A stretch of DNA of 64,000 nt, from NCBI RefSeq assembly GCF_002916655.1, contig NZ_PPSM01000014.1:434001-498000 (forward strand), given 5' to 3'. The notes under the pieces are model-generated. The model ran no database searches. It was given only the letters and a program-made list of their open reading frames with translations, and was not told where the DNA came from. Each line of letters starts with the position of its first letter. Position 1 is the first letter of the stretch. Shown piece by piece: positions 45,747 to 55,121 of this stretch. Origin of the DNA: Novosphingobium sp. HII-3. GTDB taxonomy: Bacteria; Pseudomonadota; Alphaproteobacteria; Sphingomonadales; Sphingomonadaceae. The translations under genes and the position numbers were made by a program.

Positions 45747-46583
45747 ATGGCACTCAAGAACTACAACCCGACCAGCCCCGCTCGCCGCGGCCTGGTCCTC
45801 GTCGACAAGTCGTCGCTCTGGAAGGGCAAGCCCCTCAAGGCGCTGACCGAAGGCAAGAGCAAGACCGGCGGCCGCAACAACAAGGGTCACGTGACCTCGC
45901 GCGGCATCGCGGGCGGTCACAAGCAGAAGTACCGCTTCATCGACTTCAAGCGTCGCAAGTGGGACATGGAAGCCACCGTCGAGCGGATCGAGTATGACCC
46001 GAACCGCACGGCCTTCATCGCGCTGGTGAAGTACACCGACGGTGAACAGGCTTACATCATCGCTCCGCAGCGTCTGGCTGTTGGCGACGTGGTCGTCGCT
46101 GGCGAAAAGACCGACGTGAAGCCGGGCAACGCCATGCTTCTGTCGCAGATGCCGGTCGGCACGATCTGCCACAACGTCGAGATGAAGCCTGAAAAGGGCG
46201 GTCAGATCGCCCGTTCGGCCGGTACGTACGTCCAGGTCGTCGGTCGTGACCGCGGCATGGTCATCGTTCGCCTGAACTCGGGTGAGCAGCGCTACCTGCG
46301 TGGTGACTGCATGGGTACGGTTGGCGCGGTCTCGAACCCCGACAACTCGAACCAGACCCTCGCCAAGGCCGGTCGTGGCCGCTGGCTGGGTCGTCGCCCG
46401 CTGACTCGTGGTGTCGCCAAGAACCCGGTCGACCACCCGCACGGTGGTGGTGAAGGCCGCACCTCGGGTGGCCGTCATCCGGTCACGCCGTGGGGCAAGC
46501 CGACCAAGGGCGCCCGCACTCGCAACAACAAGCAGACGGACAAGCTCATCATCCGTTCGCGTCACGCCAAGAAGAAGAGGTAA
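45747..46583 (+). CDS. rplB: 50S ribosomal protein L2
   Basis: A 278-residue L2, needed for subunit joining and peptidyl transfer. [22 protein letters not shown] and the C-terminal [33 protein letters not shown], with the conserved catalytic-region His, are complete. It starts 6 nt after rplW. Confidence 0.98.
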   Translation: MALKNYNPTSPARRGLVLVDKSSLWKGKPLKALTEGKSKTGGRNNKGHVTSRGIAGGHKQKYRFIDFKRRKWDMEATVERIEYDPNRTAFIALVKYTDGEQAYIIAPQRLAVGDVVVAGEKTDVKPGNAMLLSQMPVGTICHNVEMKPEKGGQIARSAGTYVQVVGRDRGMVIVRLNSGEQRYLRGDCMGTVGAVSNPDNSNQTLAKAGRGRWLGRRPLTRGVAKNPVDHPHGGGEGRTSGGRHPVTPWGKPTKGARTRNNKQTDKLIIRSRHAKKKR

Positions 46584-46589
46584 GTCACG

Positions 46590-46871
46590 ATGGCACGTTC
46601 CGTCTGGAAAGGCCCCTTCGTCGACCTCTACCTTCTCAAGAAGGCCGAAGTCGCGCAGGATGCCGGCAGCCGCGCTGGTCCGATCAAGACCTGGTCGCGT
46701 CGCTCCACCATTCTCCCGCAGTTCGTTGGTCTGACCTTCCAGGTCTACAACGGGCACAAGTTCATCCCCGTTGCTGTCAACGAGGACATGGTCGGTCACA
46801 AGCTCGGTGAGTTCGCGCCCACCCGCTCGTTCCCTGGCCACGCCGCCGACAAGAAGGGCAAGCGCAAGTGA
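46590..46871 (+). CDS. rpsS: 30S ribosomal protein S19
   Basis: A 93-residue S19, a 30S head protein near the A-site finger. [20 protein letters not shown] start and [22 protein letters not shown] end are typical. It starts 6 nt after rplB; its stop overlaps the GTG start of rplV (GTGA). Confidence 0.98.
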   Translation: MARSVWKGPFVDLYLLKKAEVAQDAGSRAGPIKTWSRRSTILPQFVGLTFQVYNGHKFIPVAVNEDMVGHKLGEFAPTRSFPGHAADKKGKRK

Positions 46872-47245
46872 GCAAGCCAGCAGCACCCCGTCGCGTAGGT
46901 GACAAGGAAGCTCTCGCGGTCAACACGAACATTCGTGGTTCGGCTCAGAAGCTCAACCTGGTCGCTGCCCTGATCCGCGGCATGCGCGCCGAAGACGCCA
47001 TGAACGTCCTGGCCTTCTCCAAGAAGGCCATGGCGGTCGATGCCCGCAAGGTTCTCGCTTCGGCGATCGCCAACGCGGAAAACAACCACAACCTCGACGT
47101 CGACGCTCTCGTCGTCGCCGAGGCGTCGGTCGGCAAGTCGGTGACCATGAAGCGTTTCCACGCTCGTGGCCGCGGCAAGTCCACCCGCATCCTCAAGCCG
47201 TTTTCGCGCCTGCGGATCGTCGTTCGCGAAGTCGAGGAGGCCTGA
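46868..47245 (+). CDS. rplV: 50S ribosomal protein L22
   Basis: A 125-residue L22 lining the exit tunnel. The GTG start overlaps the rpsS stop by 4 nt, so it depends on translational coupling. The long beta-hairpin region ([28 protein letters not shown]) is intact, without the deletions known from macrolide resistance. Confidence 0.97.
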   Translation: MSKPAAPRRVGDKEALAVNTNIRGSAQKLNLVAALIRGMRAEDAMNVLAFSKKAMAVDARKVLASAIANAENNHNLDVDALVVAEASVGKSVTMKRFHARGRGKSTRILKPFSRLRIVVREVEEA

Positions 47246-47248
47246 TCC

Positions 47249-47944
47249 ATGGGTCATAAGAGCAATCCGATCGGTCTGCGTCTGCAGATCAACCGTACCT
47301 GGGACAGCCGCTGGTTCGCGGAAGGCCGGGACTACGGCAAGCTGCTTGAGGAAGACCTCAAGATCCGCAAGTTCATCATCGAGACGGTGCCGCAGGCAGC
47401 GATCTCGAAGGTGGTGATCGAGCGTCCGGCCAAGCTGTGCCGCATCTCGATCTTCGCGGCTCGTCCGGGCGTCATCATCGGCAAGAAGGGCGCGGACATC
47501 GAAAAGCTGCGCAAGCAGCTTTCGGCCATGACCTCGAGCGAAGTGAAGCTGAACATCGTCGAGATCCGCAAGCCGGAAGTCGATGCGAAGCTCATCGCAC
47601 AGGGTATCGCTGACCAGCTGATCCGCCGCGTGGCGTTCCGCCGTGCGATGAAGCGCGCCATGCAGTCCGCCATGCGTCTGGGTGCCGAAGGCATCAAGAT
47701 CATGTGCGGCGGCCGTCTTGGCGGTGCGGAAATCGCCCGTGTCGAGCAGTACCGCGAAGGCCGCGTGCCGCTTCACACCCTGCGTGCGAACATCGACTAT
47801 GCCGACGCCGAGGCGCTAACCGCCTATGGCATCATCGGCATCAAGGTCTGGGTCTTCAAGGGTGAGATCCTGGGCCATGACCCGACGGCGCAAGACCGAC
47901 TGATGGTGGAGGCTCAGACCTCCGGCGTCCGTCCGGCCCGCTGA
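47249..47944 (+). CDS. rpsC: 30S ribosomal protein S3
   Basis: A 231-residue S3 with an N-terminal KH domain ([18 protein letters not shown]) and the C-terminal domain with [14 protein letters not shown] at the mRNA entry helicase site. It starts 3 nt after the rplV stop. Confidence 0.98.
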   Translation: MGHKSNPIGLRLQINRTWDSRWFAEGRDYGKLLEEDLKIRKFIIETVPQAAISKVVIERPAKLCRISIFAARPGVIIGKKGADIEKLRKQLSAMTSSEVKLNIVEIRKPEVDAKLIAQGIADQLIRRVAFRRAMKRAMQSAMRLGAEGIKIMCGGRLGGAEIARVEQYREGRVPLHTLRANIDYADAEALTAYGIIGIKVWVFKGEILGHDPTAQDRLMVEAQTSGVRPAR

Positions 47945-47965
47945 TCCCAGGATTAGAGAAGCACC

Positions 47966-48400
47966 ATGCTGCAACCCAAAAAGACCAAGTTCCGCAAGGC
48001 CTTCAAGGGCCGGATCAAGGGTGACGCCAAGGGCGGCACCGATCTGAACTTCGGCTCGTACGGCCTCAAGGCCCTCGAGCCGGAGCGGGTTACCGCCCGT
48101 CAGATCGAAGCTGCACGCCGCGCAATCACCCGTCACATCAAGCGCCAGGGCCGTCTCTGGATCCGCGTTTTCCCCGACGTGCCGGTTTCGAAGAAGCCTG
48201 CTGAAGTCCGTCAGGGTAAGGGCAAGGGTTCGGTTGAATACTGGGCAGCTCGCGTGAAGCCGGGCCGCATCCTGTTCGAGCTGGACGGCGTTGCCGGCCC
48301 GCTCGCAGCCGAAGCCTTCAGCCGCGCTGCGATGAAGCTGCCGATCAAGACCAAGGTCGTTGCTCGCCTCGGCGACACCTCGCACCTTGGCGGCGAGTAA
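47966..48400 (+). CDS. rplP: 50S ribosomal protein L16
   Basis: A 144-residue L16, near the A-site tRNA elbow. [16 protein letters not shown] start and [24 protein letters not shown] are typical; the conserved Arg that is a target of hydroxylation in some bacteria lies in this stretch. It starts 21 nt after rpsC. Confidence 0.98.
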   Translation: MLQPKKTKFRKAFKGRIKGDAKGGTDLNFGSYGLKALEPERVTARQIEAARRAITRHIKRQGRLWIRVFPDVPVSKKPAEVRQGKGKGSVEYWAARVKPGRILFELDGVAGPLAAEAFSRAAMKLPIKTKVVARLGDTSHLGGE

Positions 48401-48411
48401 GGAAGTCCATC

Positions 48412-48618
48412 ATGGCTAACAAGATCGAAGACCTTCGCGCCAAGACCGACGACCAGCTCACCGCTGATCTCGTCGAGCTGAAGCGCGAGCAGTTCAACCT
48501 GCGTTTCCAGGCCGCCACGAGCCAGCTCGAGGCCCCGGCGCGCATCAAGGAAGTCCGTCGCGACATCGCCCGCATCAAGACGCTCCAGGCTGAGCGTTCG
48601 GCAGCGGCGAAGGCGTAA
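48412..48618 (+). CDS. rpmC: 50S ribosomal protein L29
   Basis: A 68-residue helical L29 at the tunnel exit, partner of L23. [27 protein letters not shown] is the family helical hairpin. It starts 11 nt after rplP. Confidence 0.97.
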   Translation: MANKIEDLRAKTDDQLTADLVELKREQFNLRFQAATSQLEAPARIKEVRRDIARIKTLQAERSAAAKA

Positions 48619-48630
48619 GGAGAAACAACG

Positions 48631-48900
48631 ATGCCCAAGCGTATTCTGACCGGTACCGTCGTTTCCGACAAGACGGACAAGACCGTGACCGTGCTCGTTG
48701 AGCGCAAGGTGAAGCACCCGCTCTACGGGAAGATCATCCGCCGCTCGAAGAAGTACCACGCTCACGATGAGGACAACGCCTTCAAGACCGGCGAGCGCGT
48801 CCGGATCGAGGAGACGGCTCCTTACTCGAAGACCAAGACCTGGAAGGTTCTTGACCGTCTTCAGGCGAGCAAGGGTACGGCACTCGAGGCCGAGGTTTGA
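48631..48900 (+). CDS. rpsQ: 30S ribosomal protein S17
   Basis: An 89-residue S17 (OB fold), an early-binding 30S protein. [21 protein letters not shown] start and the [21 protein letters not shown] loop are typical. GGAGAAAC precedes the ATG. It ends the S10 gene block, and a 195-nt gap follows. Confidence 0.98.
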   Translation: MPKRILTGTVVSDKTDKTVTVLVERKVKHPLYGKIIRRSKKYHAHDEDNAFKTGERVRIEETAPYSKTKTWKVLDRLQASKGTALEAEV

Positions 48901-49020
48901 TCCTCCGCTGAGATCGAAGCCGGGGACTTCAGTTCCCGGCTTTGGCCTTGCCTGACACGAGTGTTGACCTGTGCGGATGAATGCGGCAAAGCGCCGCCTT
49001 CGCCCCCGCAGGGCGACTCG

Positions 49021-49045
49021 GGCCTCTTCGGGGGCCTGTATTTTT
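49021..49045 (+). terminator. UUCG-loop hairpin between rpsQ and rplN
   Basis: GGCCTC-TTCG-GGGGCC (6 bp with one G-T pair, closed by a C-TTCG-G tetraloop) followed by TGTATTTTT. It marks the S10/spc boundary as a terminator or attenuator 50 nt before rplN. Confidence 0.65.
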
Positions 49046-49095
49046 AGGAACTGCCGGACTGGTTCCGGCAAGCCAGATGAGAAGGACTCGGATCG

Positions 49096-49464
49096 ATGAT
49101 CCAGATGCAATCCAATCTCGACGTGGCGGACAACAGCGGCGCAAAGCGCGTCCAGTGCATCAAGGTACTGGGTGGCTCCAAGCGTCGCTTCGCAGGCGTC
49201 GGCGACATCATCGTGGTGTCGATCAAGGAGGCGCAGCCCCGCGCTCGCGTCAAGAAGGGCGACGTGCACCGCGCCGTTATCGTGCGCACCCGCAAGGACG
49301 TGCGTCGTACCGATGGTAGCGTGATCCGTTTCGACAGCAACGCTGCCGTGCTGATCAACAAGAACGAGGAGCCGATCGGCACCCGTATCTTCGGCCCCGT
49401 GGTGCGCGAACTGCGCGGCCGTGGCTTCATGAAGATCATCTCGCTCGCTCCGGAGGTGCTGTAA
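49096..49464 (+). CDS. rplN: 50S ribosomal protein L14
   Basis: A 122-residue L14 at the subunit interface. [31 protein letters not shown] start is diagnostic. First gene of the spc operon; its stop overlaps the rplX start by one base (TAATG). Confidence 0.98.
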   Translation: MIQMQSNLDVADNSGAKRVQCIKVLGGSKRRFAGVGDIIVVSIKEAQPRARVKKGDVHRAVIVRTRKDVRRTDGSVIRFDSNAAVLINKNEEPIGTRIFGPVVRELRGRGFMKIISLAPEVL

Positions 49465-49781
49465 TGGCTGCCGCGAAGATCAAGAAGGGTGACTCGGTCG
49501 TCGTCCTGTCCGGCAAGGACAAGGGTCGCACCGGCACGGTTCTGCAGGTCCTGCCGAAGGACGGCAAGGTCGTTGTCGAAGGCGTGAACGTCGCCACCAA
49601 GCACCGCAAGCCCACCCAGCAGAACCCGCTGGGTGGCATCGACCGCACGCCGGCTGCGATGCCGATCTGCAAGGTCGCCGTGGCGGACAAGGACGGCAAG
49701 CCGACCCGCGTTCGCTTCGAAACCAAGGACGGCGTCAAGGTCCGCGTGGCCGTGAAGTCCGGGGAGACCATCGATGGCTGA
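49464..49781 (+). CDS. rplX: 50S ribosomal protein L24
   Basis: A 105-residue L24 with the KOW motif ([22 protein letters not shown]). An assembly initiator of the large subunit. It overlaps rplN by 1 nt and rplE by 8 nt, so all three are translationally coupled. Confidence 0.98.
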   Translation: MAAAKIKKGDSVVVLSGKDKGRTGTVLQVLPKDGKVVVEGVNVATKHRKPTQQNPLGGIDRTPAAMPICKVAVADKDGKPTRVRFETKDGVKVRVAVKSGETIDG

Positions 49782-50355
49782 CAAGTACACCCCCCGTCTG
49801 CGTTCGAAGTACGATGCGGAAATCGTCAAGGCGATGACCGAGAAGTTCGGCTACAAGAACGCGATGGAAGTGCCGAAGATCGAGAAGATCACCCTTAACA
49901 TGGGTGTGGGCGAAGCGAGCCAGGACAAGAAGAAGGTCCAGACCGCTGCAGCCGAGATGGAAGCCATCGCCGGTCAGAAGCCCGTCATCACCAAGGCTCG
50001 CAAGTCGATTGCGCAGTTCAAGCTGCGTGAAGGCATGCCGATCGGCTGCAAGGTGACGCTCCGCCGCGAGCGCATGTACGAGTTCCTCGATCGCCTCGTG
50101 ACGATCGCGATGCCCCGCATCCGCGACTTCCGTGGCCTGAACCCGAAGTCGTTCGACGGCCGTGGCAACTACGCCATGGGCCTGAAGGAGCAGATCATCT
50201 TCCCGGAGATCAGCTACGACAAGATCGACAAGGTGCGTGGCATGGACATCATCGTGACCACCACCGCGAAGACCGACGACGAGGCGCGTGAGCTGCTGCG
50301 TCTGTTCGGTTTCCCGTTCCCGGCTGAAGAGTCGGAACAGAAGGAAGCGGCGTGA
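49774..50355 (+). CDS. rplE: 50S ribosomal protein L5
   Basis: A 193-residue L5 that binds 5S r[24 protein letters not shown] and [27 protein letters not shown] are typical. Slightly longer at the C-terminus (acidic EESEQKEAA) than the E. coli protein. Confidence 0.98.
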   Translation: MADKYTPRLRSKYDAEIVKAMTEKFGYKNAMEVPKIEKITLNMGVGEASQDKKKVQTAAAEMEAIAGQKPVITKARKSIAQFKLREGMPIGCKVTLRRERMYEFLDRLVTIAMPRIRDFRGLNPKSFDGRGNYAMGLKEQIIFPEISYDKIDKVRGMDIIVTTTAKTDDEARELLRLFGFPFPAEESEQKEAA

Positions 50356-50381
50356 GCCGCTGAGGAAGAGAGCTTAAGTCC

Positions 50382-50687
50382 ATGGCGAAACTGAGTTCCG
50401 TGAACAAGAACGAGCGTCGCAAGAAGCTCGTCAAGAAGTATGCAGGCAAGTACGAGCGCCTCAAGGCGGTCGCTGCTGATGAATCGCTCGATGAAACCGA
50501 GCGCCTCATTGCTCGCCTGAAGCTGGCCGAGATCCCGCGCAACGGCAACCCGACCCGGGTTCGCAACCGTTGCGCCACGACCGGCCGTCCGCGCGGTTAT
50601 TACCGCAAGTTCGGCCTGTGCCGCGTCGAGCTGCGTGATCTTGCCAACAAGGGCATGATCCCCGGCGTGACCAAGTCGAGCTGGTAA
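50382..50687 (+). CDS. rpsN: 30S ribosomal protein S14
   Basis: A 101-residue S14 of the long form without the four-cysteine zinc ribbon. It has [31 protein letters not shown] near the end. It contacts helices of the 30S head and starts 26 nt after rplE. Confidence 0.98.
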   Translation: MAKLSSVNKNERRKKLVKKYAGKYERLKAVAADESLDETERLIARLKLAEIPRNGNPTRVRNRCATTGRPRGYYRKFGLCRVELRDLANKGMIPGVTKSSW

Positions 50688-50699
50688 GGGTTAGAAGCA

Positions 50700-51095
50700 A
50701 TGGCATTGACCGATCCCCTGGGTGATATGCTCACCCGCATCCGCAACGGCCAGCAGGCGAAGAAGGATTCTGTTCTTTCGCCGGCCTCGAAGCTGCGTGC
50801 GCGCGTCCTGGAAGTGCTTCAGCGGGAGGGCTACATCCGTGGCTACTCCGACGAAGCGACCGGCGCTCACCCGCAGCTTCGCATCGAGCTGAAGTACTTT
50901 GAGGGCGAACCTGCCATCAAGCACATTGCTCGCGTCTCCAAGCCGGGCCGCCGCGTCTATTCGGGTTCCAAGGAACTTCCGATCGTGCGCAACGGTCTTG
51001 GCATCACCATCGTCTCGACCCCGCGCGGCGTGCTCTCGGATGCCGAAGCCCGCACGCAGAACGTCGGCGGCGAAGTGCTGGCGGAGGTGTTCTAA
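50700..51095 (+). CDS. rpsH: 30S ribosomal protein S8
   Basis: A 131-residue S8, in E. coli the translational repressor of the spc operon through L5 m[24 protein letters not shown] start and the C-terminal [22 protein letters not shown] are typical. Its stop overlaps the rplF start (TAATG). Confidence 0.98.
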   Translation: MALTDPLGDMLTRIRNGQQAKKDSVLSPASKLRARVLEVLQREGYIRGYSDEATGAHPQLRIELKYFEGEPAIKHIARVSKPGRRVYSGSKELPIVRNGLGITIVSTPRGVLSDAEARTQNVGGEVLAEVF

Positions 51096-51628
51096 TGAGC
51101 CGCATCGGTAAGAAGCCGGTGGCCGTTCCTAGCGGCGTCACCGCCAACATCGACAACGGCGTTCTGTCGGTAAAGGGCCCGAAGGGCACGCTTACCCTCA
51201 GCCTGTCGGACCAGGTCACCTACGCGGTGGAAGATGGTTCGATCGCCGTGCAGCCCGTCAACCAGTCGAAGCAGGCCCGCAGCCACTGGGGCATGCAGCG
51301 CACTCTGGTTTCGAACCTGATCGAAGGCGTGACGAACGGCTTCACCAAGGTCCTCGAGATCAAGGGCGTCGGCTACCGTGCGAACTCGCAGGGCAAGACC
51401 CTGAAGCTTCAGCTCGGCTACTCGCACGACGTTGACATCGCAGTGCCGGAAGGCATCGAGATCAAGACCCCGGATAACACCACGGTCGAAATTTCGGGCA
51501 TCGACAAGCAGAAGGTCGGCCAGATCGCGGCCGAGATTCGTCGCTGGCGCAAGCCTGAGCCCTACAAGGGCAAGGGTATCGCTTATCGTGGCGAGTACAT
51601 CTTCCGCAAGGAAGGGAAGAAGAAGTAA
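51095..51628 (+). CDS. rplF: 50S ribosomal protein L6
   Basis: A 177-residue L6 with two homologous domains, near the sarcin-ricin loop. [15 protein letters not shown] start and [24 protein letters not shown] end are typical. It overlaps both neighbours by one base (TAATG), so rpsH-rplF-rplR are coupled. Confidence 0.98.
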   Translation: MSRIGKKPVAVPSGVTANIDNGVLSVKGPKGTLTLSLSDQVTYAVEDGSIAVQPVNQSKQARSHWGMQRTLVSNLIEGVTNGFTKVLEIKGVGYRANSQGKTLKLQLGYSHDVDIAVPEGIEIKTPDNTTVEISGIDKQKVGQIAAEIRRWRKPEPYKGKGIAYRGEYIFRKEGKKK

Positions 51629-51966
51629 TGGCAAAGCTGTCTCTCTTCGATCGCCGCGCGCGCCGCGTACGCACCGCGCTCAAGGCCCGTTCGGGTGGTC
51701 GTCCCCGTCTGTCGGTGCACCGCACCGGCCGTCATATCTATGCGCAGATCATCGACGATGCGCAGGGCCACACCGTTGCCGCAGCCAACACGCTTGGCGC
51801 CAAGGGCACCGACCTCGACGCCGCGACCCGCGTTGGCAAGGAACTCGCCGAGGCCGCCAAGAAGGCGGGCATTACCTCGGTCGTGTTCGACCGCGGCGGC
51901 TTCCTGTACCACGGTCGCGTCAAGGCGCTGGCCGAAGCCGCCCGTGAAGGCGGGCTGGAGTTCTGA
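51628..51966 (+). CDS. rplR: 50S ribosomal protein L18
   Basis: A 112-residue L18 that binds 5S rRNA with L5. [35 protein letters not shown] start and AAREGGLEF end are typical; slightly shorter than E. coli at the N-terminus. Confidence 0.98.
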   Translation: MAKLSLFDRRARRVRTALKARSGGRPRLSVHRTGRHIYAQIIDDAQGHTVAAANTLGAKGTDLDAATRVGKELAEAAKKAGITSVVFDRGGFLYHGRVKALAEAAREGGLEF

Positions 51967-51968
51967 TC

Positions 51969-52697
51969 ATGGCCGACGAAAACATCACCGAACAGCCGAT
52001 CGCGGCTGAGCACCCGCAGGGTGGCGTTCCTCACGAAGGTCGCGAAGGCGGCGGTCGTGGTCGTGGCGGCCGTGGCCGTGGCGGCAACGACCGAGGCGAT
52101 CGTGGTGGCCGTGGCCGCCGCGACGACCGTCGCGGCCGTGGCAACAACGAGGAAGAACAGGGCGAGGAGCTCATCGAGAAGCTCGTCCACATCAACCGCG
52201 TGTCGAAGACGGTCAAGGGCGGTAAGCGCTTCGGCTTCGCAGCTCTGGTCGTCGTGGGTGACGGCAAGGGCCGGGTAGGCTTCGGTCACTCCAAGGCACG
52301 CGAAGTGCCGGAAGCGATCACCAAGGCGACCGCTTCGGCCAAGAAGAAGATGATCCGCGTCGCGCTGAAGGAGGGTCGTACTCTCCATCACGACGGCAAG
52401 GGCCACTTCGGTGCGGGCCGCGTGAACGTGCGTACGGCTCCTTCGGGTACCGGCATCATCGCCGGCGGTCCGATGCGCGCCGTGTTCGAGAGCCTGGGCG
52501 TCGCTGACGTTGTCACCAAGTCGGTCGGCACTTCGAACCCCTACAACATGATCCGCGCCACCTTCGACGCGCTGACCAACCAGACTTCGCCGAAGTCGGT
52601 TGCCCAGCGTCGTGGCAAGAAGGTCGCAGACCTGCTGGGTCGCGGTGGCGCCAGCGAAGCGGAGGCTGAAGCCGCCGCCGAAGCGATCGCGGAGTAA
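51969..52697 (+). CDS. rpsE: 30S ribosomal protein S5 with Arg/Gly-rich N-terminal extension
   Basis: A 242-residue S5, longer than the usual ~165. The core starts near residue 63 ([24 protein letters not shown]) and has the expected [10 protein letters not shown] loop. The extra ~50 N-terminal residues are an Arg/Gly repeat tract ([16 protein letters not shown], then [16 protein letters not shown]), and the C-terminus has a 25-residue Ala/Glu tail. RG tracts of this kind bind RNA. Such extensions are known in alphaproteobacterial S5; role unknown. Confidence 0.96.
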   Translation: MADENITEQPIAAEHPQGGVPHEGREGGGRGRGGRGRGGNDRGDRGGRGRRDDRRGRGNNEEEQGEELIEKLVHINRVSKTVKGGKRFGFAALVVVGDGKGRVGFGHSKAREVPEAITKATASAKKKMIRVALKEGRTLHHDGKGHFGAGRVNVRTAPSGTGIIAGGPMRAVFESLGVADVVTKSVGTSNPYNMIRATFDALTNQTSPKSVAQRRGKKVADLLGRGGASEAEAEAAAEAIAE

Positions 52698-52702
52698 CAG
52701 GC

Positions 52703-52879
52703 ATGGCGAAGATCAAGATCAAGCAGATCGGTTCGCCGATCCGTCGTCCCGAGAGCCAGAAGAAGATCCTGATCGGTCTTGGCCTCGGCAAGATGCACCG
52801 CGTCGTGGAGCTGGAAGATACCGCCGAAGTGCGCGGTGCCATTGCCAAGCTCCCCCACATGGTCGCTATCGTCGACTGA
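52703..52879 (+). CDS. rpmD: 50S ribosomal protein L30
   Basis: A 58-residue L30: [19 protein letters not shown] start, [19 protein letters not shown] centre and [11 protein letters not shown] end, complete for the family. It starts 5 nt after rpsE. Its stop at 52877-52879 is followed by a strong terminator, unusual because rplO normally comes next. Confidence 0.97.
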   Translation: MAKIKIKQIGSPIRRPESQKKILIGLGLGKMHRVVELEDTAEVRGAIAKLPHMVAIVD

Positions 52880-52908
52880 GCATCACGGGCCTTGCCCGCG
52901 AAGTTTGA

Positions 52909-52938
52909 AAGGCCCCGGTGGAAACGCCGGGGCCTTTT
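52909..52938 (+). terminator. Intrinsic terminator inside the spc gene block after rpmD
   Basis: AAGGCCCCGG-N8-CCGGGGCCTT with TTTT at the end: 10-bp stem and T-tract. It separates rpmD from the ankyrin gene and rplO, so rplO-secY-adk need their own promoter or readthrough. Confidence 0.85.
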
Positions 52939-53053
52939 GTCGTATGCGGGCGGGGGCGGCTACAGGAAAGGCCTTCCAACAGGGCACGGCTGTGCTATTC
53001 GCGCCGGCATGATGGGCGCATGACGGCGCCGTTTTTCCATTCGGGGACTAGTC

Positions 53054-54253
53054 TTGATCGGCAGGCGGCTTTGTGCAGCTTCTCTTCTGTCTCTCGGAGT
53101 GCTGGGGGTGGTTGGCTGCTCGCAGAAGGCTCCTGAGACGAACCTGACAGTGGAGGGGGCGGCGGTCAGCCAGTGCGGCGATCGCCGCGCGGATACGGGC
53201 TTTCTTGCAGCGCTGCGCAAAAGCGACAAGTCGCTGCGCCGCAAGCTCGCGCTTGGGGATGCCAACGCCGTGGCCGAGGCGCATAAGGCGCTGGACAGGG
53301 GCGACTACCGCCTGATCGCGGCGACGACACCCTCTGGCATCTCGACCGAAGCGTACGGTGTACAGTGCCGGGTGCTCGGCGGGCTCTCGCCGTGGTCGGT
53401 ACGGGCGGTGGCTTTCGTCCCGGACGGCAAGATCGACGAGGGTCAGATGAAGCCCGACGACACAGTGACGGGCTTCGGGCGGCGGTACAACGCGGCCGTC
53501 CTGGCGGATCCGCGGTATCCCTACGGTGACGTGTGCCGGGCCGTGGACAAGGCCGGACCCGCACCGAGCCTTCCGGAGAGCCCGGATGCGGGGGTCGAGC
53601 AGCCGTTCGGGTTCGCGGAACTCGGCGTCGCCCGGATGGAGCACGGCTTGGGAGCAGCAGCCCGCCGGGGGTCCATCCGTGACATCGCGGTGCTGCTGAA
53701 GCGGGATCCGGCAGCGCTGGATCGTCCGGACCTCTTCGGCCTCACGCCTCTTGCCTGGGCCGTCGCTTACCACCGATGGCCCGCTGCGCAGGCCCTGCTG
53801 CGCGCGAAGGCAAGCCCGACGGGCGGCACCTGTCAGACGACGATCGACCGCCAGTCCCCGTTGCAGATCGCCCGCATCATGCGGTGGTACGGCGTCATTC
53901 GCGCGATGCGGCCACTGGTGACCGAGGAAGAGTTCGCGAGCCTTCGCCAAAAACCGCGCTGGGACGATGCCAGCCTGATCGAGTTCAATCATGCGCTGAC
54001 GGAGCTGAAGGAGCGTTACCGCACGGTTCTTCGCGGACAGCGATTCAGCCGTCATGACCTGAACTTCCAAGTCGACGAAAAGGGCAACACACTGGAGTGC
54101 GTGATGGAACCCGCCTCGGGTTCACCTGCGTTCGACAGGGAACTGTGCGGCTTGGCCGTAGAGATCGTGCGTTGGGCTCCGGCACGCGACGCCTTCGGTA
54201 CCCGGGTGCCGGAAACCGCGAAGCTGCTTGTCGGCTTCGGCGGGGGCAACTGA
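53054..54253 (+). CDS. Lipoprotein with ankyrin-like repeats and TonB_C-like domain
   Basis: A 399-residue predicted lipoprotein: signal peptide with lipobox LGVVGC (about residues 17-22), a mid region with two or three ankyrin-type repeats (about 205-290; DLFGLTPLAWAVAYHRWPAAQALLRAKA), and a C-terminal segment like the TonB C-terminal fold (FQVDEKGNTLECVMEPASGSPAFDRELC ... TRVPETAKLLVGF). There is no membrane anchor of TonB type. The TTG start has GGGGA upstream. It is inserted between rpmD and rplO. Function unknown; a periplasmic envelope or uptake role is likely. Confidence 0.72.
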   Translation: MIGRRLCAASLLSLGVLGVVGCSQKAPETNLTVEGAAVSQCGDRRADTGFLAALRKSDKSLRRKLALGDANAVAEAHKALDRGDYRLIAATTPSGISTEAYGVQCRVLGGLSPWSVRAVAFVPDGKIDEGQMKPDDTVTGFGRRYNAAVLADPRYPYGDVCRAVDKAGPAPSLPESPDAGVEQPFGFAELGVARMEHGLGAAARRGSIRDIAVLLKRDPAALDRPDLFGLTPLAWAVAYHRWPAAQALLRAKASPTGGTCQTTIDRQSPLQIARIMRWYGVIRAMRPLVTEEEFASLRQKPRWDDASLIEFNHALTELKERYRTVLRGQRFSRHDLNFQVDEKGNTLECVMEPASGSPAFDRELCGLAVEIVRWAPARDAFGTRVPETAKLLVGFGGGN

Positions 54254-54397
54254 CGGTGGCCGACAGATCGAGGGCCCCTTCTGCCATGCGGTAGGGCAGA
54301 GCGCAGGAGTACGGTTTGGGGCGTGACAATCGGCGGCGCGTCCTCTAAGGGCGCCACTTCCTATCAGCGCGACTCAAAGCGAAAGCGAGTGCAAGAC

Positions 54398-54877
54398 ATG
54401 AAACTGAATGACATCCGTGACAACGCTGGCGCCCGTCACCGCCGCATCCGCGTAGGCCGTGGTATCGGCTCGGGCAAGGGCAAGACTGCCGGCCGCGGTC
54501 AGAAGGGCGCGAAGGCGCGTTCGGGCGTGTCCATCAACGGCTTCGAAGGCGGTCAGATGCCGCTTCACATGCGTCTGCCGAAGCGTGGCTTCTCGAACAA
54601 GAAGTTCGCCAAGGACTACGCAGAAGTGAACTTGGGCCTCGTCCAGAAGGCGATCGACGCCGGCAAGCTCGACGTCGCTGGCGTCGTCGATCACGCGGCG
54701 CTGAAGGCAGCCGGCCTTGCGCGTGGCGGCAAGCACGGCGTGCGCCTTCTCGCCAAGGGTGAGCTGACTTCCAAGGTGACCTTCAACGTTGCCGGCGCAT
54801 CTGCCGGCGCGGTGGCCGCCGTCGAGAAGGTCGGTGGCTCCGTGATCGTTCCCGCCAAGGAAGAGGCTGCGGCCTAA
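54398..54877 (+). CDS. rplO: 50S ribosomal protein L15
   Basis: A 159-residue L15, a late assembly protein binding 23S r[40 protein letters not shown] start is diagnostic. The ATG at 54398 is chosen from homology; the frame is open to 54323. It follows the ankyrin lipoprotein gene rather than rpmD. Confidence 0.97.
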   Translation: MKLNDIRDNAGARHRRIRVGRGIGSGKGKTAGRGQKGAKARSGVSINGFEGGQMPLHMRLPKRGFSNKKFAKDYAEVNLGLVQKAIDAGKLDVAGVVDHAALKAAGLARGGKHGVRLLAKGELTSKVTFNVAGASAGAVAAVEKVGGSVIVPAKEEAAA

Positions 54878-54905
54878 GTTCCGGGGTACGGAGAGCAGAT
54901 CAAGG

Positions 54906-54940
54906 GAGAGGGCGGGCGCCGGGCGCTTTGCCCTCTCTTT
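54906..54940 (+). terminator. Hairpin with T-rich end after rplO
   Basis: GAGAGGGC (54906-54913) pairs with GCCCTCTC (54930-54937) followed by TTTG; an inner G+C stem extends it. It would separate rplO from secY, which begins 180 bp later. Confidence 0.6.
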
Positions 54941-55121
54941 GCTTTCGGGGGCTGCCGGGAAGTGATGCACGCACATCACACCAGCGCGTATGCTGCGGGA
55001 CAGGGGCTTTCAGAGCTTGTTCCAATGTCTATATGGCCAGTTCCTTTCCCGGGTTCGACAACGCCGGCATGAGCGGCTAAGGGCGAATCCGATCAGATTC
55101 TTCGAGGCTTTTTAGAACGTC

